A stretch of 64,000 bases of DNA from Bifidobacterium pseudolongum subsp. globosum (GCF_000741295.1 NZ_JGZG01000005.1:62001-126000); one strand, 5' to 3'. Numbered from the stretch's first letter, positions 1 through 8,155 are shown. Notes: a model not told the origin generated them from the letters alone. Numbers and translations: made by a program.

Positions 1-535
1 TTCCGCCGAATACTTCCCGGACTCGCAGGTGGAGGCCAATGCGCAGCAGGCGCGCGCCGAAGCGCATATCGCCCCCGCCGAGTCCATCACCGTGCTCAGC
101 GAGGCCAAGGACCGCAAGGAACGGCTCGCCAACGCGCAGTCGGTTGTGGACACCGTGAACCAGCTGTTGGCCAGCGATGTGAGCGACGCCGGCATCGAAC
201 GGCTCGCCAAGAACATGCACACCGGCAAGACCGGCCGCTACGGCGAGGCGTTCACTCCGGTCGAAGAGACACTTACATGGGGCAGTGGCCTCACGCTGGA
301 GGAACTGGCCCAGCAAGAAGCCGACCAGAAGGAGGCGGAAGGAAAGGCGCCAGAGGTCGCCGAGCCGTCCGAGAAGTCCGCAGTTTCAGCGGCTTCCGAG
401 TCCGCTCCAGCCACGCCGCCGGCGCCGCCGACCCCTCCGCAGCCGAAGCATAGGGGCGCCCATGCAGCCCCACTGGCCCCGCCCCAACCACCGAAAACCA
501 ACCCCACGCCTGACCCTCAGGAGACGCAGCAATGA
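1..535 (+). CDS. ftsE: Cell-division ATP-binding protein FtsE, C-terminal end (partial)
   Basis: The reading frame is open from the left edge, so the true start lies outside the window. Only the C-terminal ~177 residues are present: a charged helical stretch followed by a tail of Pro, Ala, Glu and Gln rich in PP and PAPP runs. None of the ABC motifs are visible. The call rests on position: the stop codon overlaps the FtsX start by 4 bases (ATGA), the classic translationally coupled ftsE-ftsX pair. FtsE is the ATPase that drives FtsX and so activates septal peptidoglycan hydrolysis. A long proline-rich tail after the ATPase core is not part of the canonical ~225-residue FtsE and would be a lineage-specific extension. 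The internal GTG at 29 is not a credible start. Confidence 0.65.
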   Translation, partial: SAEYFPDSQVEANAQQARAEAHIAPAESITVLSEAKDRKERLANAQSVVDTVNQLLASDVSDAGIERLAKNMHTGKTGRYGEAFTPVEETLTWGSGLTLEELAQQEADQKEAEGKAPEVAEPSEKSAVSAASESAPATPPAPPTPPQPKHRGAHAAPLAPPQPPKTNPTPDPQETQQ

Positions 536-1455
536 GATTCCGGTTCATACTCACCGAAACATGGACGAGCCTGCGGCGCAATGTGCCGATGCTGCTTTCG
601 GTCATGCTCGTCACGTTCATCTCGTTCCTGTTCATCGGCGCATCGCTGCTCACGCAGGCGCAAATCACCAAGGCGAAGGGCGATTGGTACGACAAAGTGG
701 AAGTGGTGGTGTGGCTGTGCCCCGATGGCACGAGCCAATCTGCCAACTGCGCCACGGGCAAGGCCGCGACCACGCAGCAGATCAACGACCTGCAGAAGGT
801 GATCCAGGACGAACTCGGCGACGACGTCTCTGAAACGCGCTTCCTGAGCCGGGAGGACTTCTACAAGCAATCGTTCACCAAGCAGTACCCGAACGGCGAA
901 TACCAAGGACGCACGCTCACCGCGGCCGACATGCAGGATTCGCTGTGGTTGCGGCTTAAGAACCCCGAGAAATACAAGGTGGTCTCCGAAGTGCTGTCGG
1001 GGCGTGACGGCGTGGAAGAAGTCGTGGACCAACGCCAGATCTTCGAACCGGTGTTCGCTGTGCTCAACCGTGCCACCGCGGCCACGGCCATGCTGGCTGG
1101 TGTGATGGTCATTGTGGCGATTCTGCTCACCAGCACCACCATCCGCATGTCGGCGGCCTCACGCAGTGAAGAGACCGAGATCATGCGCCTGGTGGGTGCG
1201 TCGAACTGGACGATCCGTCTGCCGTTCGTGCTGGAAGGCGTGGTGGCCGCGCTCGCCGGCTCGATTCTCTCGTGCGTGTCGCTCGGCGTGCTCGTCAAGG
1301 TGTTCATCACCGATTGGCTCGCCAAATCGGTCACATGGATTCCGTACATCAACCAGACCACGGTCTGGATGATCACACCGGTGCTGATCGTGGGCGCCGT
1401 GCTGCTGTCGGTGATCGCCTCGTCGGTCGCTCTGCGCCGTTATCTCAAGGCGTAA
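532..1455 (+). CDS. ftsX: Cell-division permease-like protein FtsX
   Basis: 307 residues, the usual length. An N-terminal membrane helix (about residues 20-45) is followed by a ~130-residue extracellular loop and three further helices (about 180-300). The cytoplasmic segment RSEETEIMRLVGASNWTIR is the conserved FtsX coupling region between the second and third helices. FtsX sits in the membrane at the septum, is driven by FtsE and transmits the signal to an extracytoplasmic hydrolase. The ATG overlaps the ftsE stop. The next gene encodes a secreted coiled-coil CHAP hydrolase, which matches the known FtsX-PcsB/RipC partnership, so the three probably act together. Confidence 0.95.
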   Translation: MRFRFILTETWTSLRRNVPMLLSVMLVTFISFLFIGASLLTQAQITKAKGDWYDKVEVVVWLCPDGTSQSANCATGKAATTQQINDLQKVIQDELGDDVSETRFLSREDFYKQSFTKQYPNGEYQGRTLTAADMQDSLWLRLKNPEKYKVVSEVLSGRDGVEEVVDQRQIFEPVFAVLNRATAATAMLAGVMVIVAILLTSTTIRMSAASRSEETEIMRLVGASNWTIRLPFVLEGVVAALAGSILSCVSLGVLVKVFITDWLAKSVTWIPYINQTTVWMITPVLIVGAVLLSVIASSVALRRYLKA

Positions 1456-1601
1456 CGTGCACGGCGCGTCATGCTGTACAGCAAGCTGGCGCGCCGCGTA
1501 TTTTGGAGATTGTGTAAAAGCCTCGGCACGGCTGGCACGAACCCGGGTGTTGCGCGCGGATGGGTGTTAGGGTGTTGACTATCGCAAACGAAAGGGTATG
1601 G

Positions 1602-3023
1602 ATGCTTCACGGTACCAAGAAATCCTCTGTGATCACCTCTGCTCTCTTGAGCATCGCGTGCGCGGCGTCGCTTGCCGTGGCACCGCTCATGCCGGTGCAG
1701 GTCGCACACGCGGACACATACAGCGACCTTATCAACGCGCAGAACTCGCAGCAGGCGAGCGCCCAGCGAGAAAGCGAACTACGTTCCCAGCTTGCAGGTG
1801 TGAGCAGCGACTTGGCTGACACGATTGTGCAGCTCGACGACCTGACGAACAACAAGATCCCGGCCGCACAGCAGAAGGTGTCGCAGGCCAACGCCGCAGC
1901 CGCGGCCGCCAAGAGCGAGGCGGATGACGCCGCTGAGCGTCTCAAGGCCGCACAGAAAGACAAGTCGGACCTCGAGGCGAAGATCAAGCAGACCGGCGAG
2001 GACTACGACGACGCCCATGCCGCGGTGGCGCAGATGGCGCGTGAATCGATGCACGGTTCCGATACGTCCGATGTGATGAGCGTGATGACCGGGGCGACCG
2101 ATACGAAGGAATTCATCCAGTCGATGCAGTCGCGTGACGCGCTGTCGCGCAACGAGGCGAATGCCGCATCCGACGCCGCCGATGACCTGAGCACCTCGAT
2201 GAACCGTGGTGAGCGTCTCAAGGCGATCGAACAGAAGATCACCAAGCTCAAAGCCGACGCCGACACCAAGGCCGCGGCCGCCCAGAGCGCCGCCGAGTCC
2301 GCACAGCAGGAGCGCGACGCGCTCAACAAGCTGCGCGCCGACGGCGAAAGCCAGCGCACGGCGCTGGAAGGACGCAAGAGCGAGCTTTCCGATGCCGCGG
2401 CACAGGAAGCCGCCCAGCAGGTGATCCTGCAATCCCAGCTTGATTCGCTCAACGAACAGTGGGTCGCCGAGCAGGAGGCCGCCGCCCAGCAGGTGCAGCA
2501 GGTGACCCCGCAAGGTACCACGCGCCCGGCCGGAACGACGACGCCGGCGCAGCCGTCTACACCATCGCAGCCCGCGCAGCCGGTGACACCGTCGCAACCG
2601 GCGCAGCCATCCGCGCCATTGCAGCCTTCACGCCCTGTCACGCCTTCCGGCGGATCGTCGGGCGGTCAGGGCACGTCGAACGGCGACTACGGCAATGCAT
2701 ACGCCGCCGGCCAGTGCACATGGTGGGCGTACGAGCGCCGTAAGCAGATGGGTATCGGCACGCCGTCGTACTTGGGCAATGGTGGTGATTGGTGGCGCAA
2801 TGCGCCGGCTTACGGCCTGCGTACGGACCACACGCCGCAGGTGGGTGCCGCGCTTTCGTTCCTGCCCGGTCAGGAGGGCGCGTCCTCGCCGTGGGGCCAT
2901 GTGGCCGTTGTGGAGAGCGTGGGCAGCAATTCCATTACGATTTCCGAATCGAATGTGGCCGGTCTCTATACCATCACGTACCGTACACTGTATAACCCCG
3001 GGAGGTTCTGGTACGTGCACTGA
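1602..3023 (+). CDS. Secreted coiled-coil CHAP-domain peptidoglycan hydrolase
   Basis: 473 residues. I chose the ATG at 1602 because AAAGGG lies 5 nt upstream and it gives a normal signal peptide (cleavage expected after VQVAHA, ~residue 37). The 5' in-frame ATG at 1560 would add a charged, non-signal extension. Residues ~40-260 are Ala/Gln/Glu/Lys-rich coiled coil, then a Pro-Gln-Thr linker with SQPAQP repeats, then a C-terminal CHAP domain with catalytic Cys372 (GQCTWWAY) and His433 (WGHVAVVE). The architecture resembles PcsB and related FtsX-activated amidases/endopeptidases. Its place directly after ftsEX supports a role as the hydrolase activated by FtsEX at division; that link is inference. 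Confidence 0.9.
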   Translation: MLHGTKKSSVITSALLSIACAASLAVAPLMPVQVAHADTYSDLINAQNSQQASAQRESELRSQLAGVSSDLADTIVQLDDLTNNKIPAAQQKVSQANAAAAAAKSEADDAAERLKAAQKDKSDLEAKIKQTGEDYDDAHAAVAQMARESMHGSDTSDVMSVMTGATDTKEFIQSMQSRDALSRNEANAASDAADDLSTSMNRGERLKAIEQKITKLKADADTKAAAAQSAAESAQQERDALNKLRADGESQRTALEGRKSELSDAAAQEAAQQVILQSQLDSLNEQWVAEQEAAAQQVQQVTPQGTTRPAGTTTPAQPSTPSQPAQPVTPSQPAQPSAPLQPSRPVTPSGGSSGGQGTSNGDYGNAYAAGQCTWWAYERRKQMGIGTPSYLGNGGDWWRNAPAYGLRTDHTPQVGAALSFLPGQEGASSPWGHVAVVESVGSNSITISESNVAGLYTITYRTLYNPGRFWYVH

Positions 3024-3055
3024 GGCTCGGTGCACGATTGTGTGAGGAGTAGACA

Positions 3056-3550
3056 GTGGCGAAGCAGAACAAACAGGACGACAGCATCCAACTGATCGCG
3101 CAGAACAAGCGCGCGCGGCACGACTATGCCATCGAAGACACCTATGAGGCGGGTCTGGTCTTGACCGGCACTGAGGTCAAATCGTTGCGCGAAGGCCGCG
3201 CCTCGCTCGCCGAATCGTTCATCGCGATCGACAAGCGCGGCGAGATCTGGCTCGAAGGCGCCAATATTCCCGAATACCTCAACGGTACGTGGAATAACCA
3301 CGCGCCCAAGCGTAAGCGCAAGCTGCTGCTGCACTCCCATCAGATCGAAAAACTCGCGCGCCAGACGCAGGCGAAGGGCTATACCATCGTGCCGCTGAGC
3401 CTGTATTTCAAGGACGGGCGCGTCAAGGCGCAGATCGCGCTCGCCCGCGGCAAGAAGGAATTCGACAAGCGTCAGGCATTGCGCGAGGAACAGGACAAGC
3501 GCGAAGCCCAGCGCGTCATGCGTTACAAGAACATGCACGCGCGCGGTTGA
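3056..3550 (+). CDS. smpB: SsrA-binding protein SmpB
   Basis: 164 residues, GTG start with GAGGAG just upstream. Sequence shows the SmpB signatures: [11 protein letters not shown] near the N-terminus, then [19 protein letters not shown] and [13 protein letters not shown], ending in a basic tail. SmpB carries tmRNA to stalled ribosomes for trans-translation. It follows the FtsEX/hydrolase genes and ends just before a strong hairpin, so it closes this transcription unit. I looked for the tmRNA gene in the following 430 bases and did not find one. Confidence 0.97.
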   Translation: MAKQNKQDDSIQLIAQNKRARHDYAIEDTYEAGLVLTGTEVKSLREGRASLAESFIAIDKRGEIWLEGANIPEYLNGTWNNHAPKRKRKLLLHSHQIEKLARQTQAKGYTIVPLSLYFKDGRVKAQIALARGKKEFDKRQALREEQDKREAQRVMRYKNMHARG

Positions 3551-3562
3551 GCCGACCGTCTG

Positions 3563-3606
3563 CCTATGCAACGACCCCGCTGATTGTGGCGGGGTCGTTG
3601 CATAGG
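3563..3606 (+). terminator. Hairpin terminator after smpB
   Basis: A perfect 18-bp inverted repeat (arms 3563-3580 and 3589-3606) with an 8-nt loop starts 12 nt after the smpB stop codon. The upper stem is GC-rich. No U-tract follows, so it is a terminator or 3'-stabilising hairpin of the type without a T-run. Confidence 0.75.
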
Positions 3607-3978
3607 GGGAGTGCGGGGCAGGCGCTTACCTGGGCGCATAGGAACCCAGGGTATTGATTGAGGTTCCAGGTTGCCTTTGCGCCAGTAGTCGTGTCTGCCT
3701 GTTGCGGATGCGGACGGGCATCTGCACCGCGAGCCCACGTGGAACCCATACCCGCTGTTGGATGATGAACCTCGGCCCGCCCATGACGAAAGTCATCTTC
3801 AGGGCCGTCAAACATGACAATCGTCTGCAACTGTCCGAAATCACGGGCCGTGTCTGATATTTCAGACAGTTGGCCATGGCGGTCATCCATGATCCCTCGC
3901 GGCGGCCATGGCCGAATCCTCTGCTGGCACACGCCACCCGGACGCCACCGACAGAAGGCTTTTGGTTCCTATATGCGC
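3607..3978. other. Gene-free stretch between smpB and a GNAT gene
   Basis: 372 bases between convergent genes. Short frames on both strands lack ribosome-binding sites and recognisable domains. The one clear structure is the palindrome TGTCTGA-TATT-TCAGACA at 3851-3868, flanked on both sides by GGCC. It could be a protein-binding site or the hairpin terminator of the leftward GNAT gene, which ends at 3979. Confidence 0.5.
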
Positions 3979-4539
3979 CTACTTGGCGTTGAGCTGCTCC
4001 CACTGTGCGCGTGTCATCCTGTTCTCGTGGCCTGTGCGCACCTCATGCAGCAGCGGCACCGGCACATTCGGCGTGACGCTCACCGGCTCGAAGCCGAGCT
4101 TCTGCTGTACGCGCGCCGATTTGGTGTTGCCTTCGTAGTAGGCGCACCAAACCGCAGAGAAACCCAGATCTTCAAACGCATGGCGCAGCAGTTCGCGCGC
4201 CGCTTCGGGGATGTACCCGTGGCCCCAGAACGGTTCGCCAATCCAGAACCCGAGTTCCGCCTGTGTCGTGTCGTCTTCGGGGAAGAGCGTTGAGCCGCCC
4301 GCAAGTTTTAGCGCAATCGCGCCAATGGCGGTGTCCGGGTCGCTGACGAGCACTATGGCGTAATCCTCCGGCCCGTTGAACACATTGCGGATCACACCAA
4401 GGCTGTCTTCGACGTCTTTGTGCGGCGGCCATCCCGCTGCCGGCCCGATGTTCGGATTCTTCGCGTACTCGTACAGTGCTTCGGCGTCTGATTCCCTCCA
4501 AGGTCGCAACACGAGTCGTTCGGTCTGCAATGTGGTCAT
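3979..4539 (-). CDS. GNAT acetyltransferase, RimJ/RimL type
   Basis: 186 residues. The ATG at 4539 is preceded by GAAGAGG and starts MTTLQTERLVLRPW, the typical N-terminus of RimJ/RimL-like N-acetyltransferases (TERLxLRPWxxSDAE). The acetyl-CoA loop region reads LGFWIGEPFWGHGYIPEAAR, and the C-terminal half has NTKSARVQQKLGF, both hallmarks of the family. Members acetylate ribosomal-protein N-termini or small molecules; the substrate cannot be read from sequence. An in-frame extension to 4770 has no ribosome-binding site and no conserved sequence. Confidence 0.9.
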   Translation of the reverse strand: MTTLQTERLVLRPWRESDAEALYEYAKNPNIGPAAGWPPHKDVEDSLGVIRNVFNGPEDYAIVLVSDPDTAIGAIALKLAGGSTLFPEDDTTQAELGFWIGEPFWGHGYIPEAARELLRHAFEDLGFSAVWCAYYEGNTKSARVQQKLGFEPVSVTPNVPVPLLHEVRTGHENRMTRAQWEQLNAK

Positions 4540-4769
4540 GATTGCCTCTTCGCATGGTGTTCTATGGTCGGTTTTCCCAATCGTACCGACAGGTCGTGCC
4601 GTCACCATCTGACTCTCATCCCTGCGTATCATCCTCAAGGTTGAGGATGGCCTCGCGCAGGGTGCAGATTCATTCCCCAGCCCGATATGCCACGCCTTTC
4701 CAAACCCGTATCTTGTAATCATCAAGCAATACGGGAGCGCACTAAGCGCACGAATGAAAGGACAGAACA

Positions 4770-4892
4770 ATGGGCTTCCTCAACATGATCTTCGGATTCG
4801 ACCACACCACCACCGGCATTCCGGCCACGTCGATGAATTCGGCGGCCACCGTCTCCATCATGACCGAACTGGCCGAGCGCCAGGCGAAGTGA
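4770..4892 (+). CDS. Small hypothetical protein (40 residues)
   Basis: ATG at 4770 with a good Shine-Dalgarno (AAAGGA, 7 nt upstream). It would encode a 40-residue peptide beginning MGFLNMIFGFDHTTTG with a hydrophobic first ten residues and a polar, charged end (ELAERQAK). The GNAT gene starts 47 nt downstream, so the two may be co-transcribed. I do not recognise the family. The strong ribosome-binding site and the distance from any larger frame make translation plausible; function unknown. Confidence 0.5.
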   Translation: MGFLNMIFGFDHTTTGIPATSMNSAATVSIMTELAERQAK

Positions 4893-4939
4893 GCTACACT
4901 CGAACCACAACCAACCACAGCCACCGAAAGCGGGGCACC

Positions 4940-5368
4940 ATGCCGAACACCCCAACCATTCAGCGCGACACCTTGACGCCGGAGCTGTTCCTGCGGTTGT
5001 ACCGCTCGGTTGGCTGGGACGCTCCCGGCATTGACCAGGTGCGTACCGCGCTCGCCAATACAGCCGCCACGTTCACCGCAATGCTCAACGATGAGCCTGT
5101 GGGCATGGTCCGGCTGATTGGCGACGGTGGCATGTCGTTCTACATCAAGGATTTCGCCGTAGTGCCGTCCGCCCAGTCGCAAGGCGTGGGCCACGCACTG
5201 CTTGTCGAACTGGAATGCCATGTGCAGCAGTCAATCGCACCCGGCTGGGCGGTCAGCCTTGAGCTCATCTCCTCGCAAGGCGCCGTCGGATTCTACGAGC
5301 GGCATGGTTTTGAGGCGCGTCCCAACGAATGGGACGGCCCCGGCATGTTCAAGATGGTGCGCGCGTAA
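4940..5368 (+). CDS. GNAT acetyltransferase
   Basis: 142 residues. The ATG at 4940 starts MPNTPTIQRDTLTPELFL, giving the compact single-domain length of this GNAT group. Residues ~65-105 carry the core: YIKDFAVVPSAQSQGVGHAL, where Q-x-x-GVG is the acetyl-CoA pyrophosphate loop. The end has GAVGFYERHGFEARP, the usual beta6-beta7 region. Substrate unknown. The longer in-frame start at 4754 would read through the small upstream gene in another frame and gives a His-rich non-conserved leader. Confidence 0.85.
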   Translation: MPNTPTIQRDTLTPELFLRLYRSVGWDAPGIDQVRTALANTAATFTAMLNDEPVGMVRLIGDGGMSFYIKDFAVVPSAQSQGVGHALLVELECHVQQSIAPGWAVSLELISSQGAVGFYERHGFEARPNEWDGPGMFKMVRA

Positions 5369-5396
5369 TGCGCGTGCCGCGGAATGCGCTTCTTTC

Positions 5397-6125
5397 ATGG
5401 ATTGTGTATCTAACACAGTGAGCCCCGCCTTCATCCGCGCCTGTTTGGAGGTGCTTGCCGACCCGGCGTACAAGGCCTTCAACACGAAACTCATCCCGAA
5501 CGTCGACCCAAGCACGATGATCGGCATTCGCGTTCCCGCGCTGCGCGCAGTCGCGAAAGACCTGCGTGGCGGCGATAGGGCCGTGGTGGAACGGTTTTTC
5601 GCGGACCTTCCCCACAAGTACTTCGAAGAGAACATGCTCCATGCGATCCTGCTTGGCGACGTGTGTGGTTCGGTGGAGGAGGCGATTGACGAGCTGACGC
5701 GATTCCTGCCGTATACGGACAACTGGGCGGTGACCGACACCATCCGCATCCGCGCATTGCGTCGTGCGAGTGCAGATGTGGATGCACAGATACTACTCAA
5801 CCAGCTGGAACGCTGGATGCAAGCGTCCGCCACCTACACCGTGCGGTATGCCGTGGTCGAGTTGATGACCGATTTCCTTGACTCCCGTTTCGATGCAGCG
5901 CATCTGCGCCTCGTCGGCGGTATAGCTTCCAACGAGTATTACGTGAACATGGCCCGGGCTTGGTATTTCGCGACGGCACTCGCCAAGCAGTGGGAGAGTG
6001 CGTTGCCGGTGCTGCAGAAGCGCATCTTTGATCCGTGGACCCACAACAAGACCATCCAAAAGGCTTGCGAATCGTACCGGGTGACCCCGGAGCACAAGGC
6101 GCTGCTGCGTTCGTTGCGTGTGTAA
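5397..6125 (+). CDS. AlkD-like DNA alkylation repair protein
   Basis: 242 residues, ATG at 5397, 28 nt after the GNAT stop. The sequence is all-helical and HEAT-like with the family signatures VPALRAVAKDLRGGDR, EENMLHAILLG, LPYTDNWAVTDTI and YYVNMARAWYFATAL, followed by NKTIQKACESYR. AlkD-type enzymes excise positively charged alkylated bases without base flipping. Whether this member is a glycosylase or a non-catalytic relative cannot be decided from reading alone. The upstream in-frame extension overlaps the GNAT gene and is ignored. A repeat element begins 38 nt after the stop. Confidence 0.88.
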   Translation: MDCVSNTVSPAFIRACLEVLADPAYKAFNTKLIPNVDPSTMIGIRVPALRAVAKDLRGGDRAVVERFFADLPHKYFEENMLHAILLGDVCGSVEEAIDELTRFLPYTDNWAVTDTIRIRALRRASADVDAQILLNQLERWMQASATYTVRYAVVELMTDFLDSRFDAAHLRLVGGIASNEYYVNMARAWYFATALAKQWESALPVLQKRIFDPWTHNKTIQKACESYRVTPEHKALLRSLRV

Positions 6126-6163
6126 TGGCGGAAAAGGGCACATTCAAGGCGGTGCCACCATGC

Positions 6164-6281
6164 ATCTGCGCTGGGGAGGAGCATTTTCTTGGCAGCGTCC
6201 CGGTATAAGCCGTGAAAACACACCGATCTACAGGCGTGATACTTGCCCCTGCCCAAGAAATTGCTCCTCCCCAGCGCAGAT
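6164..6281. repeat. Inverted-repeat element, copy 1
   Basis: Arms 6164-6193 and 6251-6281 are near-perfect complements; the core of the left arm is CTGGGGAGGAGCATTTTC and of the right arm GCTCCTCCCCAGCGCAGAT. The ~57-nt centre is divergent from the other two copies but keeps a GTATA...GTGAAAAC segment. Total length 118 bp. It encodes no protein. It can fold into one long hairpin in RNA or a cruciform in DNA. Two further copies lie at 15840 and 17197. Confidence 0.85.
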
Positions 6282-6375
6282 ACAGTTGTCCACCTAGAAA
6301 ACGCATTGACAAGAAGGCACCACAAACCCATCACGAGACCGGTAAACACCAGCGTGGCTGAACATCGAGGTCGTT

Positions 6376-6407
6376 TATGTTCAGAATCAGGTGCCGTTCT
6401 GAACATA
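6376..6407. repeat. Perfect inverted repeat with TGAACAT boxes
   Basis: TATGTTCAGAA and its exact complement (6376-6386, 6397-6407) flank a 10-nt loop. A further CTGAACAT at 6358-6365 can pair with the same central ATGTTCAG, so two mutually exclusive hairpins are possible. It sits between convergent genes, ~115 nt beyond the mntP stop, so it may be a terminator or a binding-site array. Confidence 0.5.
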
Positions 6408-6520
6408 CGTTCCCTCCAAGTTCAACCAGCGACCCTATTTTGATGACGTTCGAAGTCACGTACTTATTAGTGTTTTGCTCAATTGGTATTGAAAGAGTGG
6501 GGCACACTTAACAAGAACGG

Positions 6521-7090
6521 TCAGAACACCTTGTAGTACTGCAGCAGTTCGTAGAGGCCGAGCAGAATCAGGATTGCGCCACCAAACGCGCCGCCCTTGG
6601 CACCGACCTTGTGACCGAGCTTATGCCCAACGAACATTGCCGGAACGGTGATGGCCAACGACACGAGCGCCGCGGAAAGCGAAGCCCACCAGATATCCAG
6701 CCTATGGCCAAGGGCGAGCGAGACGCCCACCGCGAGTGCATCCAGGCTCATCGTCAGCGAAAGAACCGACATGGATTTAACATCCATTTTTGCCAGCAGG
6801 TCCTGCTGCTTGGCGTCGTCACCGCTCTTGCTGAATGCCTCGCGCACCATGTTGGCGCCGATGAGCATGAGCAACCCGTCGGCGATCCATTCGGTGACGG
6901 CGCTCGATCCCTTGGAAAACAGGCTTGCGCCATAGAATCCGATGATGAGCATAACACCTTGGAACACGGCGAAATAGAGGTCTGTGATCCACGGGTCCAC
7001 ACGCCGCATGTGTTTGACCTGCACGCCTTTGATGGTGCCCACGGCGAGTTCGTCGAGCGAGACACTGACGCCGATGAGCAGGTATTTCAA
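6521..7090 (-). CDS. mntP: Manganese efflux pump MntP family
   Basis: 189 residues, six hydrophobic helices in two homologous halves. Each half carries the family motif: VSVSLDELAVGTIKG near the N-terminus and LTMSLDALAVGVSLALG in the middle (SLDA/E-x-AVG). MntP exports Mn(II). The apparent start is TTG at 7090 with TTGGAGG about 12 nt upstream; MKYLLIGVSVSLDE matches where family members begin. I looked for a yybP-ykoY manganese riboswitch in the 210-nt leader and saw no convincing core. Confidence 0.88.
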   Translation of the reverse strand: MKYLLIGVSVSLDELAVGTIKGVQVKHMRRVDPWITDLYFAVFQGVMLIIGFYGASLFSKGSSAVTEWIADGLLMLIGANMVREAFSKSGDDAKQQDLLAKMDVKSMSVLSLTMSLDALAVGVSLALGHRLDIWWASLSAALVSLAITVPAMFVGHKLGHKVGAKGGAFGGAILILLGLYELLQYYKVF

Positions 7091-7300
7091 ATTCCACGGT
7101 CGCCTCCAAGCTGGTATCGCTTACACACGTCAGCCTAGTGACTTCACGGTGTTGGGTGGCAATGTGCGCTCGCCGCGTATCGGCAGGTTGTGAGCAGAGT
7201 GGTTCCATGCACCAAGATGTCCCGTGAAAACAGAGGCGTTTCCCGTTAGAGTGTGAGGGGCGGAGCCGTCCATTCCGCCGAAGAGAGATGAGGAGCCCTG

Positions 7301-7618
7301 ATGACGCAGAGCATGGAGACCCAGACGATGCTGCCTGCACAACACGAGGATGTTGAAGACAAGCGCAAGGCCTGCCCGGTCAGGGCATGGGCGGAGCAGC
7401 ATAAGACGCTGCTCATCGTGTGCTTCGGCGTGCTTCTGCTGCTGATGCTCGGCAACCGCAAGACCGTGCTGAACATCGCGAACCAGCCGTCGCAGGCGGG
7501 TGGCAACACGGCGAAAGCGATGGTCATCGACAGCCATGGATTCTCGATGTTCCAGTGGATCGTCATCGGCAATGGCTCGAACAACCACCCGACGAACAGC
7601 GGCAACACGACATGTTGA
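7301..7618 (+). CDS. Hypothetical single-pass membrane protein
   Basis: 105 residues, ATG with GAGGAG 6 nt upstream. A charged N-terminal 35 residues is followed by one hydrophobic helix (about LLIVCFGVLLLLML) and a polar C-terminal domain rich in Asn and Gly (GNGSNNHPTNSGN). The layout suggests a membrane-anchored protein of unknown topology. I do not recognise a family. It is divergent from mntP and converges on the ClbS/DfsB-like gene, with only 3 nt between stops. Confidence 0.65.
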   Translation: MTQSMETQTMLPAQHEDVEDKRKACPVRAWAEQHKTLLIVCFGVLLLLMLGNRKTVLNIANQPSQAGGNTAKAMVIDSHGFSMFQWIVIGNGSNNHPTNSGNTTC

Positions 7619-7621
7619 GGC

Positions 7622-8155
7622 TCATATCAGATCGTCCCACTGCTCCATCGCGCGCTTCCAATGCCGAATCTTCGTGCGGAAGGTCGTGAACGGAGCTACT
7701 GTATTGATGTGGATCCATTTCCATACCGGCCATGATGACTGGGTCGAGGACGCCCATTGACGTTGTCCCGCCTCGAAGAGCTCCTGCTGTGAGAACGAGG
7801 TGACCATCCAGCAGATATGGTTGACCTGTTCGTGGAAGGTGTCGATCATCTGTTGCGGAGCGACATCCTGCCAAGTTACGTAGAAGCTCTCATACAGTTT
7901 GCCCAACTGGTTCCATGCGTATCCTTCAGCGGGCATGGCCGCCACATGTCCCTGCTCTTCAGCGTGTTCCCATTCAAGCAGCAGATTCATCCATCCCAGT
8001 TGGTAGGCGAGCATCTGGCGCGGGGTGCGGTCGTCCACGTCGGGCTGCAGTGTGTCCCAATACTGATCAGGGATGTCCCCGAATTCGCTGATGAATTTGT
8101 TGCCTTGCCTGATGATTGCGTCTATGAGCTCTGTACCCGATTCATACGATGGCAT
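7622..8155 (-). CDS. ClbS/DfsB family four-helix-bundle protein
   Basis: 177 residues; start chosen at the ATG preceded by GGAAGGAGC. The pattern fits the ClbS/DfsB family: SYESGTELIDAI, then RTPRQMLAYQLGWMNLLLEWE, AWNQLGKLYESFY and VWKWIHINTVAPFTTFRTKIR, the conserved C-terminal H-x-N-T-x-x-P-[FY]-x-x-x-R-x-x-I-R. ClbS in colibactin-producing E. coli hydrolyses or traps colibactin; most homologues elsewhere are uncharacterised DinB-like proteins. Here there is no colibactin locus, so a general stress or detoxification role is inference. Confidence 0.85.
   Translation of the reverse strand: MPSYESGTELIDAIIRQGNKFISEFGDIPDQYWDTLQPDVDDRTPRQMLAYQLGWMNLLLEWEHAEEQGHVAAMPAEGYAWNQLGKLYESFYVTWQDVAPQQMIDTFHEQVNHICWMVTSFSQQELFEAGQRQWASSTQSSWPVWKWIHINTVAPFTTFRTKIRHWKRAMEQWDDLI

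Larger units (their letters stand above)
6126..6520. other. Intergenic region with repeat element and TGAACAT sites
   Basis: 395 bases between convergent genes. It holds copy 1 of the ~118-bp inverted-repeat element (6164-6281) and, further right, three 8-mers CTGAACAT / ATGTTCAG / CTGAACAT at 6358, 6377 and 6399. No credible protein-coding frame. Confidence 0.6.

Noticed and set aside
3550..3979. tmRNA (ssrA) gene next to smpB
   Set aside because: No tRNA-like 3' end, TTCRANTC-type loop or tag-peptide frame is visible in the interval.
7091..7300. Manganese (yybP-ykoY) riboswitch in the mntP leader
   Set aside because: The conserved core sequences were not found on the mntP strand; the region looks like an ordinary divergent promoter area.
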